The notes: generated from the sequence alone by a model not told the origin. DNA of 34,083 nucleotides from an uncultured Monoglobus sp. (GCA_947624495.1 CANQKP010000006.1:1-34083); one strand, 5' to 3'. Positions 15,581-24,846 are shown, counted from the first letter of the stretch. Made by a program: numbers and translations.

Positions 15581-17845
15581 ATGAAAAATGAATTTAAAGC
15601 TTCTCTTGCAACAGGCAGGAGGACTGAAGAAGAATCAACAAAATTTCTTAAAAAACTTAATTTGTCAAAGAAAGGCTATATTGCGCTTATTTTCGGGCTG
15701 CTCATGATTGCCTTAACACTGTTTTCCGGTATTATGCCCGCAAATCAATGCGAATTTGAACTTAGCGAAGATGAGGCTAAGGATGGATATAACTATTATC
15801 TGCCTCGTTTTACTCTTCCAAAGGGTGAGTATAGTTTTGAACTGAGCGGTTCCGGTGGTTTGGGTAAAATAATCATTGAATCCGGAGACGGTGAAGTTGT
15901 TTTTGATGGTCAAATTTCCGACTTAAAAGCGAATGAAGTCAGCCTAAGCAAAGATTATACGGAGTTAGTCATTAAACAGCAGGACGGTGCGGAACTAAAA
16001 AGGCTTATCGTCAAGGGACATGGCGCTATTTTTAACGACAGATATTTTTTGGCGCTCGTACTGCTTTTTGCTCTGCTGTGGCTGTTATATGTTAAATATG
16101 GAAAACATAAGGACAATATAGATGCGTATATGCCTGTGTTTTTAGTATGCGTCGCCTTGACATCGTCGTATATGTTCTTCACGCACTATTTGTCATTCGG
16201 ACATGATACGCTGTTTCATCTTGAAAGGATCGAGGGTATTAAGGAAGGATTGCAGGCGGGTCAATTTCCGGTCAGAATTCAGCCGCGGCAGATCAACGGA
16301 TATGGATATTCGGTGAGTCTGTATTATCCGGATTTGTTTTTGTACTTTCCTGCCATTTTGAGATTGTGCGGCGTATCATTGGTTATGGCGTACCAGTCTT
16401 TGTGGGTTGCTGCGTCGATAGCCACCGCGCTGATTACATATTACAGTGTGAAAGGTATTACAAAATCAAGATATTCGGCGTCTGCCGCAGCGATAATATA
16501 TACCACCTGCACCTGGAGAATTTTTAATATTTGCATCCGCGGTGCTATGGGCGAAGGTCTTGCCATGGTGTTTTTCCCGCTGTTTATATACGGCGTCTAT
16601 GAAATTATTTGGGGTGACAAAAAATGGTGGATATTGGCATTAAGCGCTACATTTATTCTACAGTCTCATATAATCAGCACGGTAGTATGCGCCATATTCG
16701 GAATAATAATTTTTGCAGTCTTTGCCCGTCGACTCACTAAAGACAGAAGATGGGAGGCGCTGCTTAAAGCGTTTGGCATAATCTTGCTGCTTAACGCGTG
16801 GTTTCTTTTGGCGTTTGTCACAACTTACTGCGGTTTTGATATAAACAGCACATTTGATTTGTCTAAGGAAACGGAGTTTCCCGATCAATCAGTTCTTCCT
16901 GCGCAGCTGTTTAATATGCTGAACACATCAACGGCGATGGGAAAACCGTTCCTTGCCGGTGTCAGCGGCTCGCTGTCCCTTTCGCCCGGCATAGGCGTTT
17001 GCATTTGCTTAGCGATAAGCGCTGCGTATTTTTCTTTCCCGGCAGAGAAGAGGCGGACGAAAACTAATGGTTTTATGCCGGCGCTGTTTGTGATTGGGAT
17101 TATGTTTCTGGTTATGTCAACATCGCTGTTTCCGTGGCGGTGGCTTGCAAACAACATCGGCGCGTTAAATGCACTGGGTAATATAATTCAATTTCCCTGG
17201 AGATTTTTAGCAATAGCCTCGGCGATTATTTGCGTGGTTGGCGCATGGGTCATTGGTATGCATAGAAACGGAAAAGCGATGGTTTTTCTTGTGATCGTCT
17301 CTATGTTCTGCGCTTTGTCAGTCGTTATTACCGGGTCGGCAGCGCTAAGTAAGGGTATGGATCTTAAGAAGGGAACATATCCATTAAAAGAAGACAATGT
17401 GTTTGTGTCTTATGACTACATCCCTGCTGCATTAGACACCAATGCATCTTTTGACTGCAATGAATATAAAACATCAAGCGGCTCTTTCGGCGTTAAAGAG
17501 TATAAGAAAAGCGGGACAAATATCAGCGTAGAGCTGTCTAAAGCGCCCGGAAGTAATGATGCATGGATTGAGGTCCCTTTGATTTATTATTGGGGATATA
17601 AAGCGACAGACGGAGCGGGACAAAAGCTTAATGTGGTCCAGGGAGATAACGGTTTGGTAAAAATAATGCTGAAGCCGGACAGCGGCAGTGTGCGGCTTAA
17701 GTACTCAGGAACGTGGTTTTACCGTTTGGGTGATATTATTACTTTGATGACTTTATTGGGGCTTCTGGCGGTTATTATAATAAAACATTCAGAAGGAAAA
17801 GACCGGACATTCGCCGAAAACGCAAAAAGAAAAGATGAGGCATAA
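15581..17845 (+). CDS. PTPS-related/GT-C-like membrane protein with an extra outer domain
   Basis: The ATG at 15581 follows GGAGGAG; the track's ATG at 15569 lies before that site, so I trim to 754 residues. One helix (about 31-52) leads to an extracytoplasmic beta-rich segment of about 95 residues (FTLPKGEYSFELSG...), then a multi-helix core with LSFGHDTLFHLERIEGI (His208, Asp209, His213) and GYGYSVSLYYPDLFLYFPA. These are the marks of the membrane family labelled 6-pyruvoyl-tetrahydropterin synthase-related, a GT-C-like fold despite its name. A second outer domain sits near 600-720 before the last helix. Function is inferred from the fold and neighbours: sugar transfer or glycan handling on the outer face. 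Confidence 0.65.
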   Translation: MKNEFKASLATGRRTEEESTKFLKKLNLSKKGYIALIFGLLMIALTLFSGIMPANQCEFELSEDEAKDGYNYYLPRFTLPKGEYSFELSGSGGLGKIIIESGDGEVVFDGQISDLKANEVSLSKDYTELVIKQQDGAELKRLIVKGHGAIFNDRYFLALVLLFALLWLLYVKYGKHKDNIDAYMPVFLVCVALTSSYMFFTHYLSFGHDTLFHLERIEGIKEGLQAGQFPVRIQPRQINGYGYSVSLYYPDLFLYFPAILRLCGVSLVMAYQSLWVAASIATALITYYSVKGITKSRYSASAAAIIYTTCTWRIFNICIRGAMGEGLAMVFFPLFIYGVYEIIWGDKKWWILALSATFILQSHIISTVVCAIFGIIIFAVFARRLTKDRRWEALLKAFGIILLLNAWFLLAFVTTYCGFDINSTFDLSKETEFPDQSVLPAQLFNMLNTSTAMGKPFLAGVSGSLSLSPGIGVCICLAISAAYFSFPAEKRRTKTNGFMPALFVIGIMFLVMSTSLFPWRWLANNIGALNALGNIIQFPWRFLAIASAIICVVGAWVIGMHRNGKAMVFLVIVSMFCALSVVITGSAALSKGMDLKKGTYPLKEDNVFVSYDYIPAALDTNASFDCNEYKTSSGSFGVKEYKKSGTNISVELSKAPGSNDAWIEVPLIYYWGYKATDGAGQKLNVVQGDNGLVKIMLKPDSGSVRLKYSGTWFYRLGDIITLMTLLGLLAVIIIKHSEGKDRTFAENAKRKDEA

Positions 17846-17847
17846 GC

Positions 17848-19623
17848 ATGGAAATTAACATTGTTTTGAATAGGATAACAAAGTTTTTAAAATACACGTA
17901 TATCGCGCTGATTGTTGTTATTTTTGCAACTCCGGCGGATTGTGCGGACGGCGCGTATGTGTTTGCGGCTGTGCCGCTTGCTTTGGCTGCGCTGTTTATA
18001 TTCAGAGGATCGTGCGCCAAGTCACAGCATGATAAAAAATCTGTGACCATATCATTGGTATTGACAGCGCTGTTTTTATTTCAGTTGTCCTGTTCGCAGA
18101 TATTTGTTAATTTAAAAATTGAAAACGCAGCGGTCGGGTTATTGTTTCGTTCAATTTTTATGGTACTGCTTATTTCCGCGGTGTATATTGCTATAAGCAC
18201 AATGATCGGATATTTCATGACGGGAAAATCATTTGTCGACGATTCGGACAAAGAACTTCGCAAAGTTCCGTTCATAAAGCTGTATTATCTTTCGCTGCCG
18301 ATTGCGGTTGTTGTAGCCGCGTACGTTGCTGCGAGTTATCCGTCCTATACATACCCGGATATATACGGCGTGTGGCAATGGGTCACAAATAATGAGTGGT
18401 ATGAATGGCACACAATTGGTTTTCTGCTGTTTGTAAAAATATTTTCGCTCGGCGGAAGATGCCAATTTTTAACGCTGGTGTTCCAGGGCATCTTTCTGAT
18501 ATATATTTACAATTATGCGATATATGTACTGTATAATCTTTTTCGCTCAAAAAAGATTTGTGTGATTTACAGCGTTATGGCGGCGGTCATTTTCACACCG
18601 ATGCTCTATTGCGGAAATATGATAAAGGACACGGTTTATTGTATGTCTCAGTTCCTTTTTGTACTATGTCTGTTTGACTGCCTGAAAAATGGAAAGATTA
18701 CTTGGCGGAACGTGGCGATTTTAATAATATCGGGCATAGGCACAGCTATATTCCGGCACGGCGGTTGGGCAGGCGCCGTGTTTGCTTTGGCGGCGTTGGG
18801 TGTATACGGTTTTATTAAAAAACAAGGATTTATAAAGCCTCTGTGTGCGCTGCTGGCAATTGTCTTGGTCGGAATGACGTTTATAAATGTTATACTGCCG
18901 CGTCGTATACTGCACGTTAAGGAAGAAAATCCGGCGTATGTGAAATACACAATTCCGCTGTATTTGGTCGGCGCGGTATCAAACAAGGTGGAGGACATTC
19001 CGGATGAGGATGTCGCAGTAATGGAAAAAATCATGCCGAGGGAGCAGTGGAACAAAACATCTTTGGAAAACAAGTATTGGGCGGATAAAATATCAAGGAC
19101 TTATGGGGATATAGGCTATAATGTCGAAAAGTTGAACGACCCCACTTTGGGTGCGGAAATCCTTAAACTGAATTTCAAATGGCTTTTTAAGTATCCTGTG
19201 GAATATCTGAGTTCCGCGTTTGACATAACATCTTTGCTTTGGGAGATAGGCAGACCGTCAGACGGCGTCGAGTGGGCGCCGCTGGAGGGCGGAGAGATAG
19301 CCTTTGAGATAGGCGACAGCGGGCTTAAGCGCACTGTCAGCACTTCGGTCACAAGACCGATATCCGATATGACATTCAAAAATCAGCTGCTAAACCCTGT
19401 TTATTGGCGGGGCGGTTTATGGCTGTTTGCGCTTGTGTTTTCGGCGGTGGTGCTGCTGCTCAAAAGGCGGTATAAATATCTGATAACTCTGTCCGTGCCT
19501 TTGATCACTACGGCGCTGCTCTTCCTGAGTATTCCGGCTCAGGATCCGAGGTATATAATTTATCTTATAGAAGAAGTTTTATTTATACTCGTGTTTGCGT
19601 TTTTTGCGAAACGCGCAGAGTAG
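17848..19623 (+). CDS. DUF6020-like GT-C membrane protein
   Basis: The 591-residue protein starts two bases after the previous stop, a sign of coupled translation with a weak ribosome site. It has about 12 helices. The loop SYPDIYGVWQWVTNNEWYEWHTIGFLLF (quoted in part: YPDIYGVWQWV, WHTIGFLLFVK) supplies Asp171 and His188 in the place where GT-C enzymes carry their catalytic acid. The pattern resembles DUF6020 proteins, which are uncharacterised. A late outer loop (about 385-505) is soluble. It is the last gene of the operon and ends four bases before a terminator hairpin. The transferase role is inference. Confidence 0.6.
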   Translation: MEINIVLNRITKFLKYTYIALIVVIFATPADCADGAYVFAAVPLALAALFIFRGSCAKSQHDKKSVTISLVLTALFLFQLSCSQIFVNLKIENAAVGLLFRSIFMVLLISAVYIAISTMIGYFMTGKSFVDDSDKELRKVPFIKLYYLSLPIAVVVAAYVAASYPSYTYPDIYGVWQWVTNNEWYEWHTIGFLLFVKIFSLGGRCQFLTLVFQGIFLIYIYNYAIYVLYNLFRSKKICVIYSVMAAVIFTPMLYCGNMIKDTVYCMSQFLFVLCLFDCLKNGKITWRNVAILIISGIGTAIFRHGGWAGAVFALAALGVYGFIKKQGFIKPLCALLAIVLVGMTFINVILPRRILHVKEENPAYVKYTIPLYLVGAVSNKVEDIPDEDVAVMEKIMPREQWNKTSLENKYWADKISRTYGDIGYNVEKLNDPTLGAEILKLNFKWLFKYPVEYLSSAFDITSLLWEIGRPSDGVEWAPLEGGEIAFEIGDSGLKRTVSTSVTRPISDMTFKNQLLNPVYWRGGLWLFALVFSAVVLLLKRRYKYLITLSVPLITTALLFLSIPAQDPRYIIYLIEEVLFILVFAFFAKRAE

Positions 19624-19627
19624 TAAT

Positions 19628-19653
19628 AAAGGACCGCCGTTGCGGTCCTTTTT
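19628..19653. terminator. Bidirectional terminator between convergent glycosylation operons
   Basis: AAAGGACCGC-CGTT-GCGGTCCTTT plus further T residues is a perfect 10-bp stem with A and T tracts on either side, serving the + operon and the - operon that ends at 19667. Confidence 0.9.
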
Positions 19654-19666
19654 ATAATGCCGAAAC

Positions 19667-21211
19667 CTAATCTCTTATTTTATCTGCTTCATCAGTGTTT
19701 TCGATAATAGTTTCCGTATCTGAATTAACATTGTGAGATGTATTGCTTTTTGATTTTATAAAAGCCTGTATTCCCACAGCAGCACAGATAAATATCAGCG
19801 GCACGAAATTTGAAAAGTAGCGCTTGTTTGATTCCCAGAACAGCAGGAAGAACCATAGACCGAATACTGATAAATAAATCGGTAAAATTTGCCCGCTGAG
19901 AAATTCTTTTCTTTTGAAAACAAACAGCCATGCAAGGAACAACATGATTAAGATCATTGAAATGTGGACCGCAGTGGAATATGTCTCGTATATGCCAAAG
20001 TGTGCGGACTTGTCCACGACCCAATCCCTGAGCCATGTTTCGTTAAGCGGCGTATAATTGAATGTATCCGAAATTCCGTAGGTGCCATCACCCAAGTCTA
20101 TTATGCTTTTTGTGGTAAAAAGCTTAAAGGTGCCGGAAAGTCCCAAATCGGCAATACGTTTTTTAGTTTCTTCGATTGCCTTTTCCTGTCTTTCTTCCGG
20201 AGCGGTGTCGGCTATCAAGTCGGCATCCCGCTGATTATATCTTCCATCACCGCCAAATCCCATCATTACCCAGAACGAGTAAGGTTTGTTGACCCGATAT
20301 GCCTCATCTTTATCCAGGTGCCGGGCGTATATATAAGTGTTGAACGATGACATGAGGAGCACTGTTATCAACACGAAACATAGACCCGCTTTCCAGGAGT
20401 CTTTTCGGGTCTTCTTGTTTAAGAGCATATCGATCAGAACGGCTATTGCCATAATGAACACGGTGAACTTCAGCATACTTCCTACAGCGCAGACCAAACC
20501 CATTATAACATAAAGAATTATGCGGTCTTTCAGCCGTTCCTTTTCTTTTGACAGCAAGTAAAGGTAGAAAATGAGGACCGGAAAAAGCATTGTCATCGCA
20601 TCGGTGTATACGGCGGCGCCCATAACATAAAACGGGGCGCTCAGGGCAAACAAAATCAAAGCGAACACCGCGGATCTAATGCCGCTCAGTTTTTTGCAGA
20701 TAAGCGACACCAGAGCCATTGTACCCGAAAGCATCAGGCATAATACTGTTACTGTTACGGCGTAGTAATCGGTTATTCTGACAAGCGAAGCGGCTTTCAG
20801 GAAAATATACCAAAATGCCATTGGAGCGAGGTTGTTGGGGCAGAAATAGTAGTAATAGTAAAAGTTCTTAAACGTTCCGGTCTCGACCCATTCCCATGCG
20901 CCTTTGTTGATGTTGCCTATATCAAATATAAAGTCACTGCGCAGCGAAATTCCGGCAATCAGCTCAATTATGAACATTACGGCAAGAAATATGCCGAGGA
21001 TTAGTTTATAACGTTTCTCAAGAATACTGCTGCACCTGTCGAGCAGAATGTTGATCAGGAACAGAAGCGCCAATACACAAACAGTCGTTATAACAAGATT
21101 TGCCGTTCCGCATAAAGGGTTCCTGAATATAATATTCACAGCTACGTAAGTGAAACAAATCGCAAACAGCAAATAAAATAGTCTTATCAGTTTTACCGGT
21201 ATTTTTTCCAT
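19667..21211 (-). CDS. GT-C-like membrane glycosyltransferase
   Basis: I start at the ATG at 21211 (ninth Met codon of the track ORF), which follows AAAGGA at seven bases; the ATG at 21235 overlaps the acyltransferase stop and has no ribosome site. The 514-residue protein has about 12 helices, a first outer loop RSDFIFDIGNINKGAWEW with Asp93/Asp97 where GT39-type enzymes have their catalytic acid, a soluble loop at about 315-390 and a WESNKRYFSNF segment before the last helix. It resembles PMT/ArnT-like transferases in outline but not closely enough to assign a substrate. It ends the minus-strand surface operon. Confidence 0.65.
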   Translation of the reverse strand: MEKIPVKLIRLFYLLFAICFTYVAVNIIFRNPLCGTANLVITTVCVLALLFLINILLDRCSSILEKRYKLILGIFLAVMFIIELIAGISLRSDFIFDIGNINKGAWEWVETGTFKNFYYYYYFCPNNLAPMAFWYIFLKAASLVRITDYYAVTVTVLCLMLSGTMALVSLICKKLSGIRSAVFALILFALSAPFYVMGAAVYTDAMTMLFPVLIFYLYLLSKEKERLKDRIILYVIMGLVCAVGSMLKFTVFIMAIAVLIDMLLNKKTRKDSWKAGLCFVLITVLLMSSFNTYIYARHLDKDEAYRVNKPYSFWVMMGFGGDGRYNQRDADLIADTAPEERQEKAIEETKKRIADLGLSGTFKLFTTKSIIDLGDGTYGISDTFNYTPLNETWLRDWVVDKSAHFGIYETYSTAVHISMILIMLFLAWLFVFKRKEFLSGQILPIYLSVFGLWFFLLFWESNKRYFSNFVPLIFICAAVGIQAFIKSKSNTSHNVNSDTETIIENTDEADKIRD

Positions 21212-21227
21212 CCATTTATCCTTTCTT

Positions 21228-22481
21228 TTACGCATTTTTTAGTGCCGTTTTTATTTTGCCGGGTGCGGCTTTTATACCTTTTGCTATCCTTACAATATAA
21301 CCTTTAAATCCATATTTCGCGATCGGCATTTCAACCAGATATGTCGAAGCGGTCGCGATTGCCAATGAGGTAACGATTGTCAGAATAACAAATCCGTCCA
21401 TTGCCGCACGGTCATTCATGACCGGATTTGATGTGGTGTACGGGATATGGGATTCCTTGTAAAATATGTTAATATTCTGGTGCCACAGGAAGAAGCTGTA
21501 GGATATGGTTGACATAAACACAAAAAATTTGTTGCCCAAAATTCTTCTGCTCCACAAATCGATCGAGTATGCCGCGGAGAAAATAAAGACCGCAAACAAC
21601 AAGCATACAATTATGCGGAAGAACCAGCGGAAGTATGTAACTGAGTCAAACCCTGAGATATTGTTGACATTCATCCATTTTATGAAGTAATATACTCCGA
21701 ACAGGCACACTATGGAAACCGCGGTCATGAACCATTTCAGGCGGCTCATATCAAGCCTGTTTCTTGCCCACACCACTAAATAGGCGCTCATCATCCCCAC
21801 CCCGAATATATCAAGGTATGCAAGAGGAAACGCCTGATATGTGTTAGACGCGTCCGGAAAATAAAACGCACTTATCAGCCTGGCGCCCTGACCTATAATG
21901 AACATACCAAGCAGAGTCCATGCAGGCTTTTTCTTAAACAGCGACGCAATAAGCGGGAATACAACGTAAAATGCCGCTTCAATGCCCAAAGTCCATGCTG
22001 TGCCGATGACGGTCATTGTAGTGCTTTTATTGTATATATGCAGGAACAGAGCGTGCAGACCGTACTGTTTTATCATTTCACTCGCAGAATGGATATCAAA
22101 CGGATGATACGACAATATAGGGAAAATCAACAGTAAAATCAACATCAGATAGTATCCCGGAATAATTCTTCGTATACGCTTTAAATAAAAATTCTTCCAT
22201 GTGGTGAATTTTGACTCTCCGAACATGGCACGGGCGATCGGGTAGAACAGACAAAAACCGCTCAACACAAAAAAGGCGTCAATGGCTATATATCCGTATC
22301 GCTGAAAAAGCTCCAGATTAATCAGATATTTGTTGTTTGTAAGCTTTATCTGGTAGTATATCCATGATTGCTGCCAATTATGAAAAATGAATATCAATAT
22401 CAGTGAAACCGCACGAAGTCCGTCAAGAGCGTATATGTAGCCGGGTATTGAATCCGCTCTGCCCGAATTTTTATTTGCCAT
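21228..22481 (-). CDS. OafA/YrhL-type membrane acyltransferase (acyltransferase family 3)
   Basis: The 417-residue protein has about ten membrane helices and the family marks ALDGLRAVS with the following His34 in FIFHNW, FFVLSGFCLFYP, and KRIRRIIPGYY. These enzymes O-acylate sugars or wall polymers on the outer face, using a donor from the cytoplasm. The start overlaps the preceding small gene by 11 bases, and a GGAGG lies at good distance. Within this locus its most likely job is acetylation of the surface glycan made by the neighbouring transferases. The C-terminus is short and basic, without an SGNH domain. Confidence 0.88.
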   Translation of the reverse strand: MANKNSGRADSIPGYIYALDGLRAVSLILIFIFHNWQQSWIYYQIKLTNNKYLINLELFQRYGYIAIDAFFVLSGFCLFYPIARAMFGESKFTTWKNFYLKRIRRIIPGYYLMLILLLIFPILSYHPFDIHSASEMIKQYGLHALFLHIYNKSTTMTVIGTAWTLGIEAAFYVVFPLIASLFKKKPAWTLLGMFIIGQGARLISAFYFPDASNTYQAFPLAYLDIFGVGMMSAYLVVWARNRLDMSRLKWFMTAVSIVCLFGVYYFIKWMNVNNISGFDSVTYFRWFFRIIVCLLFAVFIFSAAYSIDLWSRRILGNKFFVFMSTISYSFFLWHQNINIFYKESHIPYTTSNPVMNDRAAMDGFVILTIVTSLAIATASTYLVEMPIAKYGFKGYIVRIAKGIKAAPGKIKTALKNA

Positions 22482-22776
22482 TGGGTTTGCCTCCTTTCGT
22501 CGTCGCTTCTTTTCCGTCCGCCTTGGCTGAAGCGGCAGGCTTGTCCGCGGCGGGATGTTTTTTGTCGGTAAGCTTATAGTAGGATATACTCGCGATGATA
22601 AGCAAGGCGATGATTATCAGACACACCTTAAGACCGGCGGGCATAGCGTGGTAGTTCGCTTTAAAAAAGTCCCAGCGTCCCGCAGGGTCGTCCGGCAGGG
22701 GATTGTCCGCCGCCAGTCCGGTCAGGGAAGCGCAGACGCCCGATAAAAACACTAAACAGGCAAAAAGTTTTTTCAT
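22471..22776 (-). CDS. Small exported single-helix membrane protein
   Basis: The ATG at 22776 follows GGAGG; the track's ATG at 22797 precedes that site. The 101-residue product has a signal peptide (MKKLFACLVFLSGVCASLTG, cleavage near GLA-AD), an outer segment of about 30 residues, one membrane helix (LKVCLIIIALLIIASISYY) and a cytoplasmic tail rich in Lys and Ala. I do not recognise the family. It leads the operon and overlaps the acyltransferase, so it may be a partner that scaffolds or regulates the membrane acyltransferase or the GT-C protein. Confidence 0.7.
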   Translation of the reverse strand: MKKLFACLVFLSGVCASLTGLAADNPLPDDPAGRWDFFKANYHAMPAGLKVCLIIIALLIIASISYYKLTDKKHPAADKPAASAKADGKEATTKGGKPNGK

Positions 22777-22809
22777 AATAACCTCCATTAAATTCATGTA
22801 TAATAAAAT

Positions 22810-22838
22810 ATTATATCATAATTATAAAATATTGTCTA
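22810..22838 (-). promoter_or_regulatory. Promoter of the minus-strand surface operon
   Basis: Minus-strand TAGACA (22838-22833), 17-base spacer, TATAAT (22815-22810), start near 22803, 27 bases before the first gene. It lies just after the dnaC-like stop with no terminator between, so readthrough from the replication operon is possible. Confidence 0.7.
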
Positions 22839-22860
22839 TATTTTACATGAAATTCTTGGC

Positions 22861-23835
22861 TTATTCAAATTTTTTGCGCCTCAAATCGCCGTCCGGCATG
22901 GTAATAACGGCGTATTCGCCGAGTATTCTTGAAGTCATGCGCGCGCTGTAGCGTTCATTCACGGCTTCGAAATCCAGGTTGGTCGAAATAACGGTCGCCT
23001 TGTTTTTCATAAGCCGCGTGTTGAACAAATCAAACAGAGCCGCAGCCGTGAACTGAGTCAGGAACTCGGTCCCCAAATCGTCAATGATAAGCAGATCGGC
23101 GTTCTCGGCATATTTTTTCTCACTCACAGCCTGCGCCGCATCCTCCGAGTCGTCGTCCTTAAATCTGACTTTTTCAAGGATCTCGCACAGCTTGTAGGCT
23201 GTCTGGTAGTAGACCGTCTTTCCGCGCTCAAGAACGCGGTTGCCTATGCAGCTTGAAAGGTAGGTCTTTCCGGTGCCGACGCTGCCGCGCAGCAGTATGT
23301 TGCCGCCTTGTTCAACGCTGTCCGCAAATCTTACCGCCTTGTCAAAGCCGGATCTCACGATATCCAGCTTCGACCTGCCCTTGGAGTCGGTGGAGGGTGA
23401 AAACAGCGAGAAGTCAAAGTTTTCAAACGTCTGAGCCTTCATAAGCTCGGTCATGTTGGAATTATACACGATGTATTTTGCGGTCAGCTCCTTAAGGCAG
23501 CGGCATTTCAAGCCGTTTTCGTCAAAGCCGGTGTCATGGCAGTTGCCGCAGTCGAATTTTTCATCGAGATAATCCTCCGGCAGATCAAGTCCTTTAAGCA
23601 CGCGTATCTTGTCGCGCTGCTTGCCCTGAATATATTCCTTTATGCTTTCAAAGTCGCGGCTGCCGTTTAAGACCGACCTCAAAAGCCTGTTGCCCGCCGC
23701 CTGCAAGTCCGCTTCAATTCCGGCGTACTCGGCAGAGCGCCTGCGGACCTCAGCCCGCCTGCGCTCCAGCTCCGTCCGGTGCGCTTCCCGTTTATTATTA
23801 AGCTCGTTTAAAGCCAATACCTGTGCCGATTGCAT
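22861..23835 (-). CDS. dnaI: Replicative helicase loader, DnaC/DnaI type
   Basis: The 324-residue AAA+ ATPase has a coiled N-terminal region, a zinc-binding cluster CGNCHDTG...KCRC (Cys96, 99, 111, 113), Walker A GSVGTGKT (184-191), Walker B LLIIDDLG and sensor I ISTN. This arrangement is that of the Bacillota DnaI/DnaC helicase loader, which loads the replicative helicase at the origin. It follows the DnaD-like gene by 24 bases with GGGGGCG as ribosome site and ends the dnaA operon. The Gram-positive loader is usually called DnaI, although clostridial annotation often says DnaC; the symbol carries that ambiguity. Confidence 0.88.
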   Translation of the reverse strand: MQSAQVLALNELNNKREAHRTELERRRAEVRRRSAEYAGIEADLQAAGNRLLRSVLNGSRDFESIKEYIQGKQRDKIRVLKGLDLPEDYLDEKFDCGNCHDTGFDENGLKCRCLKELTAKYIVYNSNMTELMKAQTFENFDFSLFSPSTDSKGRSKLDIVRSGFDKAVRFADSVEQGGNILLRGSVGTGKTYLSSCIGNRVLERGKTVYYQTAYKLCEILEKVRFKDDDSEDAAQAVSEKKYAENADLLIIDDLGTEFLTQFTAAALFDLFNTRLMKNKATVISTNLDFEAVNERYSARMTSRILGEYAVITMPDGDLRRKKFE

Positions 23836-23859
23836 AAGATCGCCCCCGTTTAAATCAAT

Positions 23860-24837
23860 TTAGTTATCCAGCATTAAGTCCAGCAGCTTTTCCTCAAGAG
23901 AGTTATAGTCCGTGCCGCTTTTGTCGGTAAAGTTGTTAAAGCCGGCAGCCTTGGGTTTTTTCGTATTCGCGCCTCCGCGTGCGGCATTCTCTCTCTCCAC
24001 GCCGGCAGCGTCCTTGATCCCGCTCTCCGACCAGCTCCGCAGGATCTTATTCATGTACGCCCACGACAGCTTGCCGGTGTTCTCGACCGTGCGGTCGTAA
24101 GCCAGCTCCACCAGCTCCGGCGCAACGTTCAGTTCCTCGGTCCAAGCCTTTATGTATTTCTTCTCGGTCTGTGTCAAAGCCCTGTCGTATATTCCCAAAA
24201 TTGAGCGTATCATATGCTCTTTGCTGTGTATCTCCTCAAGGTGCGATATGTACTCTTCCGCCTTGTCAAAGGTGTCGATACCCTTGTCCGCCCAGTCGAT
24301 CGCCACGGTCTCAAGATAGCGCTTTCCGGTCTTGCCGAGCTTCGCGGCGTAGCTTAACAGCATGACAATAACCTCGCACGGCAGACCAAGCCAGTCGTAG
24401 AACGAGTACAAAAGCTCCATTTCATTCCCGGACAAAAGGTGTCCCAAAATGCTCTCCGCCTGATAGAACATACCGGAAAGCACCTGATTTTTTTCCGTCG
24501 CCGCATCGATCTCCGAACTTTTGTAGGACGGGCGCATCTTCGCGCCGCCGCGCTTTCGGTTTTGCGCGGGCTTAACCGATGCCTCACCGCTGTCCGACGG
24601 GAACGAGTATTCGCCGTTCTCGTTCTTCAGAATCTCTCCGCGGCTTACCCAAAAACCTAAGATAAACTCTACCCTGTCCGGGGCGACGGAAAGCTCCTCA
24701 GCGATGGTTTCCGCCGAGGGCATAGCTCCGTTTTTTTCGCAAAGGTACGCTGTGTACAGATATACCTGAATGTACTGCGGGTTCGCGAAGCGTACATATT
24801 TTTCTATAAATTCTGTTTTAAGACTGATTTCACTCAT
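23860..24837 (-). CDS. dnaD: DnaD-domain replication initiation protein
   Basis: The 325-residue protein has an N-terminal winged-helix part (about 1-80, with AETIAEELSVAPDRVEFILGFW), a variable basic linker, and two C-terminal DnaD/DnaB-homology (DDBH2) repeats (about 125-195 and 205-275), the second with the family signature WAYMNKILRSWSESGI. In Bacillota such proteins remodel origin DNA and help bring in helicase and loader. Finding it directly upstream of the loader and downstream of dnaA and mnmE supports an initiation role. It could equally be named DnaB of the Gram-positive type, hence moderate confidence in the symbol. It starts nine bases after the mnmE stop with a weak ribosome site. 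Confidence 0.82.
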   Translation of the reverse strand: MSEISLKTEFIEKYVRFANPQYIQVYLYTAYLCEKNGAMPSAETIAEELSVAPDRVEFILGFWVSRGEILKNENGEYSFPSDSGEASVKPAQNRKRGGAKMRPSYKSSEIDAATEKNQVLSGMFYQAESILGHLLSGNEMELLYSFYDWLGLPCEVIVMLLSYAAKLGKTGKRYLETVAIDWADKGIDTFDKAEEYISHLEEIHSKEHMIRSILGIYDRALTQTEKKYIKAWTEELNVAPELVELAYDRTVENTGKLSWAYMNKILRSWSESGIKDAAGVERENAARGGANTKKPKAAGFNNFTDKSGTDYNSLEEKLLDLMLDN

Positions 24838-24846
24838 TTTTAAACT

